Positions 24,961 to 35,645 are shown, numbered from the stretch's first letter. The stretch is 64,000 nt of DNA from Lamellibrachia columna (GCA_963662155.1 OY759261.1:8323229-8387228), one strand, 5' to 3'. Notes: generated by a model not told the origin, from the sequence alone. Numbers and translations: made by a program.

Positions 24961-26263
24961 CTAAAATAAAATAAAAACAAACATCATGGCTATATACCCA
25001 CCAAAAAAGACAAAACACCTGACTACTTACTCATCATCAATATCCGAGAACTGTGCTCCAAACTCATGTTCACTGACATCACTCTGACTAGCTTCACTCT
25101 CACAGCACCCTCCTGCAACTGCTTCTTCAGCAAGGCAACTCAATCCTCCACTGGCCATGATGGGTGATGGTGCAAATGATGGGCTGAAATATGAAAATTA
25201 GTCATCGACATTACTGAACAACTCCCTCAATGTTGCTATGCTATTTGTCAGAAACTTCTTACATTATAAATAAAATGTACAAAACAGTTTACATGCACCA
25301 CAATGTTATCATATTGTACATAAATTATTACACAATGTTATCATATTGTACATAAATTATTACAAAATGGGTTAATTACTAATAACATGGAACCCTGTGA
25401 AATCAACAGCCAACCACATTTTTAACTGAGTAAAACAAATAAAATCCAAGTTTAAGTTGATTCTGCCTCAGCTAGTATGAACAAACTTTGTAATAATTCT
25501 ACTCTATAGACCGTGAAAAAATGTATTTACATACCTTTTTGGTGTTTTAGCCGGTGTGGTAAACAGTGCCCGTTTAGATGATGGTTGCAGGTTGGTATCA
25601 TCATGCTGGGGCTGATTACCTTTGAATTTCTTATATCTGAAATAAATTAATGTTATATTTAAAACTGCCTCTAATAGATTTTTTCGTTCATCTCATTTCA
25701 AATTCCCTTTTGCGAAATGTTCTGCACTGTCAGCGTGTCACCGTGTGCGTGGACCGATGGATGAGGACACACGGACCGATTCGTAATAAATTAACTATAC
25801 AATATTTATCACTGTACCAGTCAACAGGTATCACGTCTGACATCATTTCTCACAACTGTACTAACATTTTAAAAAGATTTATTAACCAAACTATGTCGAC
25901 TGAAGATAACCACACTCACTTGTCAAAGTTGTCCAACAACAACAACGCGACGGCTTCGTGGGTGGAAAGCTGGTGCACTTCTTTTAATTCCATCCATCTA
26001 TCATGGGCTGCCGCTATGTTTACTCTCCGTTTATTCCACAGATTGTCCCTTTCTCTTTTCCTTCTTTTCTTAGCCGATTCCGTTGCATAAACAGCAGCTG
26101 GCCCACGTTTTCTTTTAACAAATTCACTGGCCTCGGCCATGATTCACTAAGTTGTCGGTAGCCAATACAAACACACACATGTTGATGACGTGGTACACGT
26201 TTTTCTTACCCCATAAACACAGCGGAGCTAACCGAAGTCTGACGGACGGTACCGAATATTCAT

Positions 26264-26277
26264 GAGCATGCCTTATA
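26264..26277 (-). promoter_or_regulatory. TATA-like box plus shared GCATGCTCA motif of the transposase gene
   Basis: On the minus strand CCATATAAGG is followed immediately by GCATGCTCATGAATATTCGG, 125-135 bp upstream of the ATG at 26,140. The 9-mer GCATGCTCA also follows the TATA box of the P2X7-tail-like gene at the other end of the element, suggesting a common start-site sequence for the two genes. Confidence 0.45.
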
Positions 26278-26305
26278 TGGATCATGAATGCTGGCGCGAA
26301 GTAGA

Positions 26306-26325
26306 AACTCCGCGTACGCGGAGTT
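26306..26325. repeat. Perfect 20-bp palindrome near the right end
   Basis: AACTCCGCGTACGCGGAGTT, fully self-complementary, followed four bases later by ATATCGATAT, also a palindrome. It lies between the right terminal repeat and the transposase promoter, a plausible binding site for a dimeric protein. Confidence 0.8.
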
Positions 26326-26464
26326 ATGATATCGATATATTGTCATGGTCATTAGTGATCAATAATAAAAAATTATAATAAAGTAAATGCATAGAATTGA
26401 ATAAATTAGTTATATTAACAGTGTTAATGAATAATTTTGTACATTATAAAGAGATGAAAATTTC

Positions 26465-26480
26465 CAAAGAATTGCTTTAA
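26465..26480. repeat. Right terminal inverted repeat and TTAA duplication
   Basis: CAAAGAATTGCT (26,465-26,476) is the inverse of the left end with one mismatch; TTAA follows at 26,477-26,480. Confidence 0.85.
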
Positions 26481-27055
26481 TAGCCTTACCAACACACATT
26501 TGCATAATCCTGGCCAGTTTGACAATGTCATCAACTGTCTCTATGACGTTGTTATCGAATGCCCTAACAAACCTCCAATATTACAGGAGGTCGCCGACAA
26601 AGTTCATCAGCTATATCTTAGGCATTTGCATAATCTGCAACATGTTTTGTTGTTGGCTTAACAGTTCAAAGACGGGATTGTCAAGTTCAGGTTGTTCGTC
26701 CGTGCACTGAGGCGGCTGCCTTGTAAACTCATTAACATCAATTGGTGCCGCCTGTCGGAGTAAGTGTTGTTGACTTTCGACACTCAGCTGTTCAAGTGGC
26801 GCCCTCTTTCGGACATATGGTTGAGCAGTTGTCTTGTTTATGTCGATTTGTTTCGCTTTATCGGCTTCATAGACATTTGCCCCGGCTTCAGCTATGACAA
26901 TGTCAGTTTGCAGTTTCATGAGCTCCCTGTATTGTCGTAATACTTGCTCCTCCCGTTCTAAACACTGTTCCGTCTCAAGGGCCGCCGCAGCCGCTGCGAG
27001 TCCTGCAGCCCTGACTCGTGTATGAGTACTGCTGGTAGGTCGTCTGCTCAAGCGT
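26481..27055 (-). pseudogene. BEL/Pao-like gag relic, N-terminal part
   Basis: The minus strand carries a basic, Ala- and Glu-rich N-terminal Gag region (RRPTSSTHTRVRAAG, then LEREEQVLRQYRELMKLQT, a probable coiled coil). After two in-frame stops (near 26,608 and 26,585) come YWRFVRAFDNNVIETVDDIV and KLARIMQMCVGKA, the conserved YW-F-R-F...KL--L---GKA motif of BEL/Pao Gag. At 26,480 it is cut by the Kolobok-like element; the next codons are at 16,882. Its upstream side is cut by a LINE fragment at about 27,060. Confidence 0.75.
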
Positions 27056-27059
27056 TTGT

Positions 27060-27660
27060 ATATTAAATTCACACCGGCCGTGTCAGCACGGAATGTAGGA
27101 GTCACCTTTGATAATTTAAATGTTAGATGGTATATTTCGCAATCTTGCCGTTGGTGCTTTCATCATTTTCGTGATCTTCGTCGTTTTTCCCAGTACATGT
27201 ATTTTCCTGTGGAGAAAACTTTTGCAGCTGCTCATGTTAGCAGTAAACTTGATTATTGAAATTCCATTAATCATAATATTGCTCTCAAAGACATCTTGAA
27301 ACAAAATTGTTTGGCAAGAGTAGTTACCCGGTCTTCTCATTTAACTAACTCTTTACCACTTCATAAATAATTGCATTGGCTCCCTGCCTGCCCGATATCG
27401 CATTATTTTTTTAAGATCTGTACAATTACCTATCAAACACTTTCACTGCTTACTCCTGCAAGACAGCCCAGAAAACTTCGATTATGTAATTATGATCTAT
27501 TTTTTTCCAGTTGCTGAACCGACTCTGTGGAACTCACTCCCTGTTAATGTCAAGTATGTAAGAAAAATGGCAACATTTCGCCGTAAACTGAATACCCTCC
27601 TGTTTAAATTGTCTTATCTTCCATAGCTCCCCAGCGTCACAATCCAACTGTTTACAAAAT
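27060..27660 (+). pseudogene. L2/CR1-like LINE 3' fragment
   Basis: It parallels 12,960-13,560 of the larger LINE: FTPAVSARNVGVTFDNLN, then YISQSCRWCFHHFRDLRR, VSSKLDY, NCLARVVTRSSH, LHWLPA and FKICTITYQTLS, with stops and an indel. It is 5'-truncated and inserted into the BEL/Pao gag N-terminus. Confidence 0.8.
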
Positions 27661-27825
27661 ACGTGTGCAGCCGCACAATACCGGGGAGCGCTGATTTCCA
27701 GTGACCGATAATTTTAACTTTATCGGGGTTTTGCCCAACATTTTTTTTAGTTACCACCGAAACATGAAAACAACTCTTGATGTTTCAGATCCACTTGTCT
27801 TCTACTAATCTGCCCTGAACTTAAT

Positions 27826-29060
27826 TACTCCAAAGCATTGAGGTTGTGCACTGTGGGAGCACCAGCTCTCTTCCCAGGTCTAATGCTGGAGACATAACTG
27901 CCGGACAACTTCATCATGTCATGGTGGTAGACCTGGCTAACATGATATGGAGATGGTCGTATACGTGCACTCTCAGATATGACAATGTAATCACGAGGCG
28001 TGAAGATATCGCCCACAATTTCTTCTCTCAATTGTGCTGTGTCTGCTGTTACACTGCATTTGAATGTCGCCAGTGACAAGATCCTTCTGCACAATGTGTC
28101 ATGGCTAGATATATCTATGCATTTGTAATCGTTGTGTTGCGGTTCTGGTACCCACATCCATCGCTCCAGATCTTTTCGATGCTGGGATTGATGTCGAGTA
28201 CCCTCTTAAAATGCTTGAACAGGAGGTGTGCAAAAACCTAACTACTGAGGTTGCCTTCAGCATCATTCCAAGCGTAGCAGTAACCCTCCTCCATCGTCAT
28301 GTTAATGAGAGTAACATTTGCAAAACTTACAATTTGGTTTTGTAATACTTTGTACTGGCCTTTGCTTTTGGACAAAGGGGCACTGCCTGCAAGTCCATTG
28401 TCCACACATATAACTTGTCATTAGCTGCCTCCTTGTCACTTGTTTTCTCTGCTCTAGATTGATATGTAAACATAACTTGATCAGTGTTTCCATGCTTTGC
28501 AGTAAAACATACATCGCATTGATCTTTCCTTGGGATGAATACAGAGAAATTCCGTTCCTAGAAGACTGTACTGAAAAAAAACTAAAGACTCGAGTGCTAG
28601 CATCCGCTGCAGCTTTTTCGTATTCGCTGTGCAGGTTGGCCTTTGTGTGCCTGGATATAAAAACAATCTTGTTTTGGTACGCAGGGACATTACGGCAGTA
28701 ATATGACGGGAGAGTCGGTAAGCCGGCGAGCCAATTCTTCAGGAAAAGTAACCTCTCCCACTGGAACACATTTGCCTGAAAGAAAAAGAACAAAGTTGTG
28801 TGCGAACATATATTGTCAAAATGTCATGGGGAATGAAGATGATTTATAGCAAACCATCAGTTGAGCAGTGCTGAGGGTCTGCTTTTTAACAAATTCAGAA
28901 CAATTTGTTCACTACTCTTTACTCACCAGTTTTAGGAGTCTTGGTTTGTGGTTGATTATTGTTGTTCACGTTATTTAACCATGAAACAACAGTTCTTTTC
29001 GACAGACCAAGTGTAGATCTGAAGAAGGATATGCAGAGTTGGACTGAATTTGCATCACTG
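27826..29060 (-). pseudogene. Transposase-like gene relic (WSDGCGYQNRN family)
   Basis: Pieces on the minus strand read, in order: DANSVQLCISFFRSTLGLSK, with a donor-like AACTG|GTGAGT at about 28,925; then, after an acceptor near 28,780, IPRKDQCDVCFTAKHGNTDQ, VWTMDLQAVPLCPKAKASTK, EEGYCYAWNDAEGNLSS, WSDGCGYQNRNTTITNA (near 28,140-28,170), DIQMQCNSRHSTIER and IVGDIFTPRDYIVI. This order matches a widespread invertebrate transposase-like family with the WSDGC--QNRN signature that I recall as DUF7869; the name is unverified. The frame changes several times and stops are present, so it is dead. It is distinct from the Kolobok transposase. Confidence 0.6.
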
Positions 29061-29236
29061 AATTTTAGATGGTACGAAATGGAAGTTTTTTCCGAAGTGG
29101 TTTCTAGAGTGGTCCTATGGTACTGGGAAAAGGTCCATGGTAAATCGAAAACAAATACAATGAATAACATAAACAAGGACATAACACGAAACATTATTTC
29201 TTTAAAATTTTTTTTTTTATAATGGATTTTCTTCAA

Positions 29237-30135
29237 ATTGATCAGGAAATAAACAGAATAAATATAAAACTACACACCTACTTACGCATTCCCAAAATAG
29301 TTGATAACTTTACAGAAAACAAACAACTATTTACATAATATCTTCATAACTACACAAACAATTATTTTTGGGTAGCCTAGGCTGGTGTGACCCTGATGAG
29401 CGTGAACCACTGTGATCTATATGAGTTACATTACAATATTTAAGTGAAAACAGATCACTGAATTTAAGTAAAATACCAAACTAATTATTCATAAAGTACA
29501 TGTGGTAGTCTATCACTGGTTTGTGTCATAGCAACAACTTAAATACAACTGAATAGGGCCGGGTCGGACCTGGGGGCAGCCATCTTGGATTAAGTGTTAA
29601 AACGCCTAACTGCCATAAGCACATCTGCATTTTGTGTTTGTAACAAGCTTTGTGATTGGTCAATGACATAGACACTTTTGATGCAGGTGCACTTGCTAAA
29701 GGAGAGCTGACTTAAGCAAATAACTCAAATTGGCAATTATCGATACAGGCTGACGATATGCAATATTGTTTTGTTAACATGAATGTACGTTTGCATCTTT
29801 TGAAACGCTACATTGGTCAAATAAAAACATTATTATTCTATGTGGTGTGTTATTATCATAGCCATGATTATATATTTTGTATAAATTTATTGGAATATTG
29901 AGAGTATTAATCCCAGCAATCTACCAATATAACCTAGTTATTTGGAAGTTTTATTCAAACCATGTCAAACAAATATGATAAAGACAATTAGAAAACCAGC
30001 GCATGCTCAGAGCTTATGTTTATTAATCAATTGATACAAGTTGGGATTCATTCCACAGATAGTCGTGAAAATGGCGAGCATATATTATACCGTTTAGTTT
30101 ATACAATAACCATCCCAACCATTGTCAATTCGAAC
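29237..30135. other. No gene seen
   Basis: AT-rich, short frames only, no repeat identified. Confidence 0.5.
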
Positions 30136-30289
30136 ACTTTGTGAAATATATGCATGTTAGCAGGGATTTTTCAATGACGTTAAATGCTATGCGAAAGCCA
30201 ATTATCCGACAAATCATCTATACAACCGTATGGCGAACTTTGTATCAAGCCATTGTCTTATCGCGAGTCCAAAATTGTTATACAATATG

Positions 30290-30620
30290 TATAGCCCGCC
30301 CTTGTCAGAGATATGACAGTTCTAATGTTAGATATATTCACGCTACTAGCATTAACTAGCATTAACAATAATTTGCCAGTTTGTTCCATTCATTTATCAA
30401 CCTACACTGTTCCTTGACTAATGCTACTTTGTGTCCTCAGATTGTAGTACCTTCTATAAGTTTGAAGAGCATACTCAAGTTAATATTCTTATAGGCATTC
30501 ACTATCAAACAAACCATATCACTGAAGAATCTGCAAGTGCTTATGTCGTTAAATATTTGTTCGATCCAGTCTGCAATCACATTTGATAGAAACTTTCCTA
30601 AAGCTGCATTCTCAGGCGCC
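30290..30620 (-). repeat. Diverged CR1-like LINE 3' fragment
   Basis: CCCGCCCTTGTCAGAGATATG...ATATTCACGCTACTAGC...TTGTTCCATTCATTTA...CTACTTTGTGTCCTC aligns by eye with the fragment at 22,060-22,250 in the same orientation, but more decayed. Confidence 0.6.
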
Positions 30621-30779
30621 AATTATATTAACTAAGTCAACATTACACGTGTACCGTTGGTGTCATCATCATCATTTCATCAACGTGAACTTGGCGTCGA
30701 CGTCTTTTACACAAATGCACAATCCTGACGGAATAAGACAGTTCCAATATCCGATCACATTCTTGAAAACGATTTAGAT

Positions 30780-31060
30780 ATAATGGCGCTGTGTGAGACA
30801 TGGGTGAAGCCATCGACATAAGCTTGTGTGAGAAACGCTCTTGCACCGATTGGATATGCTATAAAACACACACCCCGTCATACTGGTAAAGGTGGTGGTG
30901 TGGCTATTATCTATAAATCTCGGCTAAGTAAACACAATCAGAACTCTGAAGTGTTTAACACATTTGAACACATCGAAAAAAGGGAAAATGTAAACTTACC
31001 CCATAGCACTAATAAAATATTTTATTTTAATAATAATATTAGCATGATGCAAATAATTGC
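30780..31060 (+). pseudogene. LINE endonuclease-domain fragment
   Basis: IKHTPRHTGKGGGVAIIYKS followed by EVFNTFEHIE matches the middle of the endonuclease domain of CR1/L2-type LINEs (R--RGGGVA-IYK---------FE--E). The upstream ALCETWVK-like text near 30,783 is out of frame. Confidence 0.6.
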
Positions 31061-31227
31061 AAAATAACTAATTAAAATAGGAATAATATAAATACATATC
31101 CATACATTTAACAAATCGATGTAATGGGGAGAGCTCACATATATTTGCACTTAAATTTCCTCCATTTCCAGCAAAATATTGTAGCACAATATTATTGTAA
31201 TTATTCATTGATATATGCATTATTTAA

Positions 31228-31233
31228 ATGAGT

Positions 31234-31325
<92 letters not shown>
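31228..31325. repeat. (TA)n microsatellite
   Basis: Almost pure TA tract. Confidence 0.95.
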
Positions 31326-31499
31326 GATGTTTTGCATCAGGATTGTATGTATACACACTGCATCTATGTAATGTTGGAAAAAACGTGTTATGGAATTTAT
31401 TATTATTATTTATTATTATTATTATCCCAATTTGATTTATTTGAATAGTTTATTGTGATTTACACTTACCTATTTTATGGGACCGCCAAAAGCTGTAGC

Positions 31500-32235
31500 G
31501 CCTTCACCAAAATACTTCTTTGTGAAGTACAACTCGCATAAATCCTGAAAGAGGCAAAGGGAGAGGGAGGAGAGGGAGAAAGGGGGAAAAGAGAAAATGA
31601 GAGGAAGTTGATGATGAAGACGGAGAGGAAGGGAGAGAGCGGTGAGTAAGATGGAGAGGGGACAATATGGTTGTATTGCAATTCAGCCGAGGTATCACAC
31701 TTTCCCAATGTTGTTGATTCCCTGGCCTGCTTATTGAACAACTGATTTGAAGCTTCGTGTAAAACTCTTCCTAATATCTTTAGACGAATTAACACATGCC
31801 GTTATTAAACCCGTTGGCAAAGGAATGGCTGAACGGTAGAATAACTATCAGCGAATAATTGTTTTTGGGCGCAGAGTATCTATTTCATGTTATAATATTT
31901 AGCAATACATAATTACATATTCATTAATCAAAACCTCTGTCTACACGCACTTGCTAAGTGGCCTGGCTGCCACGTCATTCAGAGTTCTGCTGTAACATTC
32001 GTCGTTGTTGTCGTCCGCTGGCGCGTCTCTTCCAATATCGTCGGTCGATGCAAACAGGTTGCAACACATATATACTTGGAAGTATGTTTTCATTTATTCC
32101 AGCTACCTGACTTGTCTATCTCATATGTACTTGCTCGGGGTGTTTGCTCATCTTAGTATATCCTTTTTGGGTAAACATGTTATATCAATGCAGTACCAGC
32201 AAGGCAAGCAGTTTCCTAACATGTTTCGGTACAGC
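31500..32235. repeat. Dispersed repeat family R1, long copy
   Basis: GTGAAG-ACA-CTCG...AATCCTG, a GGAGAGGGAG-rich tract, TTTCCCAATGTTGTTG, TTGAAGCTT-GTGTAAA, GGCTGAACGGTAG and CTACACGCACTTGCTA recur in the same order at 33,800-34,165. The part from 31,960 recurs at 35,810-36,000 and 39,215-39,380 (AAGTATGT-TTCAT-TATTC, CTGACTTGTCTATCT, TTTCCTAACATG). Confidence 0.7.
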
Positions 32236-32239
32236 GCCT

Positions 32240-32650
32240 ATTCCTAACAGAAAAAGCTCTAGCTCCGATTTTTGTCTTAACACTGGGAACAAAAAGTAGA
32301 TTACAATTAGATGATCTAAGTTGTCTTGGCTGTCTTGCAGAAGTGAGCAGTGCATGTATGTGTGCTGGTTGTTTGGATGAAAGTATTTGATGTGTAATTG
32401 TACATAACTTAACAATAATGCGATGTGGGGCAGGGAGCCAATGCAATTTGTTTAAGAAGTGGTAATGCGTAAGAAAAACGAGGAGACCGGGTAACTACCC
32501 TTGCCAAACAATGTTGCACACGTTGAAGTGTCAATAGGTCCTTGAAAGCAATATTATGATAAATAGAATTGCAGTATCAAGTGAACGATCTGGAGAAATA
32601 GCTTTTAAGGAGTTGAATACAAATGAAACTCTACGATCAACGCACATACG
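32240..32650 (-). pseudogene. L2/CR1-like LINE 3' fragment
   Basis: The minus strand encodes LHWLPAPHRIIVKLCTITHQ, then LTSARQPRQLRSSNCNLLF, the same C-terminal text as 13,273-13,450. Upstream, CCCGGTCTCCTCGTTTTTCTTACGC matches the VTRSPRFS segment. 5'-truncated. Confidence 0.75.
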
Positions 32651-33561
32651 AAGGCAGTGCCGAAGTTGACCAATCTACAGATGACCGTTAACCCGCATCG
32701 TCGACGCCACCTGTGCATCGATACCCAGGCCGAGTAAGGAAAGCATATTTTAGATTCGAGTTGTGATATTAAGACATAAGACATTTTGTTATGATTCTTA
32801 GAATAATACTAAATCTTAAACTTGGACTTCTGCAGAAAAGGGGGATGTGTCTATTAGTTATCTCACATTTAATGTCTTTGTGACACGGATGTACCGCAAA
32901 CGGTTGCAGTTGATTATCGAATATATATGTAAACGTAGTTCGCATATTAAGCACAATACACTTGGATATATTGTTGTTCCATCAACATTAATTATGTCAC
33001 AAAGCATTGAACCTCGGAGATAACACCTTTGCCAGGCGGTTTTCTGTACTTGGGTGAATCGATGGCTTTATCCGTCTCATCTACTTTGGGATGTTCAGTA
33101 ACCAAATAACAGTTGGACATTGTTCCACTCTTTGAACGGTATCAGTGGAAATGTATATAAACATAGTAACCAGAAGGGACCAACCAATCGTGCCAATTTT
33201 GCATCTTTATCCTTCAATATGGTAGAAGCGTCATCTGATTCAGTGAACACTGTCAACAAAGAAAGGCGAAGGCGTTTGACAATTAAAACTATGCATTGTG
33301 TGTTTCGAAGAGTTGTGCGGTACGGGATGGGAGAGGAGGTACGTGGATAGTAAGTGATAATCACTGTCTTTCCCTTGGTCCTTTGGGGCGTGGGGCCACA
33401 TCATTTCATTTGTCTCCATCTTCTGCGATCTTTTGTCATCCTCTCCAGTTCGCTACTGCCCTGTCAATGTCTCTCTTAACACACTCGCTCGATCGCTACC
33501 GTAGCTGTGAACGTATAATCCGTAAGATAAATGCATAGCGTATGTATTATAATATAATATT

Positions 33562-33716
33562 ATGTTCATATATATGGTTAACTCTGATTGTTACTCAATT
33601 GGTAAACCTACATACATAGGCCTGTATGAATGTTTTTACTTTGGACGATATCCATTGTCCAATGCCACTGCATGTCCGGCATTTGATGTGGATGTAGCTG
33701 CATCAGGTCAATGGGT
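33562..33716 (+). CDS. Possible orphan exon, unrecognised
   Basis: An open stretch containing SDCYSIGKPTYIGLYECFYF and ATACPAFDVDVAASGQW ends at a good donor (CAATGG|GTGAGT at 33,716/33,717). The Cys/aromatic-rich text looks like a secreted-protein exon, but I recognise no family and see no clear acceptor or partner exon. Low confidence that it is real. Confidence 0.25.
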
Positions 33717-33799
33717 GAGTTCATGTTTTCGTACACGTAAGTGCGTGCGTGTGTGTGTGCGTGCGCGCGGTAGCGCATTCACACAAAAAATGCTTGTTT

Positions 33800-34165
33800 G
33801 TGAAGCACACTGCGCGTAAATCCTGCATCCAAGATAGAGGTGGAGGGAGAGCGAGGCAGTGAGGGAGCGGGATTAATGCTGGTTACATTGCAAGTTAACC
33901 CATATAATGAACTTTCCCAATGTTGTTGCTTCCCTTTCCTGCTGACTGCCTGATTTGAAGCTTGGTGTAAAGCTCATCCCAACATATTTAGAAGAATTAA
34001 CACATTTGTATAAAGGTGCGCTCTTGACCGGCTGAACGGTAGTGTAACCATCTGCGTATAATTGTTTTTTGGGTGTGGAGTATATATGTCGTATTAAACT
34101 ATTTATAAATATATAATTACATACTCATTAATCCAAAATACTGTCTACACGCACTTGCTATGTCA
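33800..34165. repeat. Dispersed repeat family R1, second copy
   Basis: Parallels 31,500-31,965 with roughly the divergence expected of an old duplication; see that entry for shared blocks. Confidence 0.7.
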
Positions 34166-34719
34166 AGTGGAAACTAATACGTATGTATGTTATTCAGAAG
34201 TAACTGAATTAAAAAAATGTAACTTCATCCTTGGACTTCTGGTCGACACATGAACAAACCCTGGTTTGATTCGAGGTTTGTAGAATTTGGCTCGATGATG
34301 TGTACATAATCAAGAGCGTGTGAGGTTGCGTACGCGTAAGCGTGCGTGTGCATGCCATCATGCCACAAAACGTGGTATTAGGATATGATTTTTTGGTTTA
34401 CCTTTAAACCATCATTGATGTGAATGTCAAGTTTTGTATAGACAGTGTAAATTAACTCAGAACCAAGAATAATGTTACGGTTATTAGATTTGTGTATATT
34501 TGTTTATATTAGGTCCGATAATGTGTAGGCATCTCTCAGCGTAGGACGCCAGCTACTCAATAATAACTAATTGAACAAAGAAATAACATTTGTAAGTGAA
34601 AACTTGCATCTTGTTTATTTAGTGCACTACAGAACATTAAACATGGAATTAAAAAAGTACCTACAAATCAAGTCTCGATCGATCACCAGCTACGAATTGT
34701 TTCTGACTTCAAGATAATT

Positions 34720-35645
34720 TTTTTTAATCCCGAAATCCCTCCCAATATATCGGTTACCATGTGTTGTTATACATATTCTGGTTGATGCAGTGTAATATTA
34801 TGTGGCCTTATATGATTGATCTGTCAATATTGTGCGAAGAGTTGTTGAGTACCACATTTAGGGAGTTAATTACCCCCAACTATTCTTTGGAATGTCATGA
34901 GAAATGTAGCAATGGTTACTATCAGTTTACCAGTTTTTTTTGTGTTGACTGGAAATAGCCTAACTGGTACTATGATTGTGTAGTTTATTCTAATGGATAT
35001 TTTCCATTGTTTTAAAATGCTCAATCTTTATCTAACAGCTAAACAGCTAAAGGGGCGTTTTGGTCAGAGTTTTGTGCAAAAATTAATTTTGAAATGTAAA
35101 TTGTATCACTGATACAATGCAAGTGCAGTTTGTATTGATGGATATTTTTCCCTTGCATTTCATATGCTGGAAAAAATGTTGAGCAGCAACACAGATTGTT
35201 TGTTCAATTTAATACTGCAAACTAGTCTCGATTGTTTGCTAAAGTTATTTCTACAAATTAGTGACATACCAGCTTTTTGTCTGCACACTGTGCTGTAGGC
35301 GCAATACGTTCAAATCAGTGTGCACAGTGGCAATCATTGTCCTGCCGTAGTCATTGAAACTAAATTAGACAGATTGCGCATTTTTAGTTGTAGTTGTGTT
35401 TCTCACACAAACAGAGAAACGGCTGCAAAGACACACAAAAACGATGTTTGTTTTTACCAAAATTCGGTTAGTCATTCCGCGGGAGCCCATTCCATCAATA
35501 AGTAGATGTCCCCTGCTCACCCAGTTTAAATAACTAATGCTACACATGCTATTATCAATCGTTCTTTGCAGTTCTTCTGCAAAACCTGCCGTCGCTATTC
35601 CGTTTAGATGGAGCTCATCACATATAAACTTGTCTGCTCTCCCAA
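34720..35645. repeat. Dispersed repeat family R2, copy 1 (~0.9 kb)
   Basis: Aligns by eye with 36,985-38,062: GTTGATGCA-TG-AATATTATGTGGC, GTGTAGTTTATTCTAATG-ATATTTTCC, CAGAGAAA-GGCTGCA, CCATTCCATCAATAA and GTTCTTCTGCAAAACCTGCCG occur in the same order and spacing. No coding content. Confidence 0.8.

Larger units (their letters stand above)
19792..26140 (-). pseudogene. Kolobok-type transposase, 12 exons, two nonsense codons
   Basis: Exons (minus, 5' to 3'): 26,140-25,920; 25,636-25,535; 25,183-25,031; 24,716-24,392; 24,094-23,815; 23,405-23,169; 22,890-22,790; 21,943-21,836; 21,626-21,421; 20,989-20,921; 20,429-20,331; 20,050-19,792. All introns are GT-AG, phases agree at every junction, and the total is 2,160 nt = 720 codons including the stop. 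Exon 1 is basic (KKRRKRERDNLWNKRR) with a conserved-looking NIAAAHDRW motif; exons 2-4 are acidic. A zinc-ribbon-like C-T-S-C...CERGH...WLSQP spans exons 4-5. The DDE core includes GDGRMDSPG (D362), EVVTDQH (D430), HSLDIWHVAK in exon 7 and RHEW in exon 9, whose E is the candidate third acid; then LENFNSVILMYASKR and YRARNYLAMIDHNRH. No THAP domain is present, although many Koloboks have one. Codons 215 (TAG, 24,548-24,550) and 264 (TAA, 24,401-24,403) break the frame, so it is dead unless these are sequence errors. Confidence 0.85.
16887..26476 (-). mobile_element. Kolobok-like DNA transposon with a P2X7-tail-like accessory gene
   Basis: A 9,590-bp element with terminal inverted repeats AGCGATTCTTTG (16,887-16,898) and, read inwards from the right, AGCAATTCTTTG (26,465-26,476), flanked by TTAA on both sides. 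It sits inside a BEL/Pao gag relic, and the gag codon phase is continuous across the site once the element and one TTAA are removed, which fixes both ends independently of the repeats. Inside are two convergent spliced genes: a P2X7-tail-like protein (plus, 17,140-19,666) and a 12-exon transposase (minus, 26,140-19,792). Their starts lie 253 and 336 bp from the ends. Nested inside are a MITE (18,288-18,913), a CR1-like LINE tail (about 22,010-22,350), a (GGC)n tract and an (ACGC)n tract. The transposase type, the TTAA sites and the short repeats together support Kolobok. This copy cannot move by itself because the transposase has two nonsense codons. The strand given is that of the transposase. 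Confidence 0.88.

Noticed and set aside
24900..24965. CRISPR-like or telomeric array
   Set aside because: Simple (CACG)n/(CA)n without spacers or TTAGGG units; no CRISPR pattern occurs anywhere in the window.
16887..26476. Classification as piggyBac, which also uses TTAA
   Set aside because: The transposase shows the GDGR-DSPG, DIWHVAK and C--C...CERGH...SQP text of Kolobok type, not the DDD core of piggyBac.
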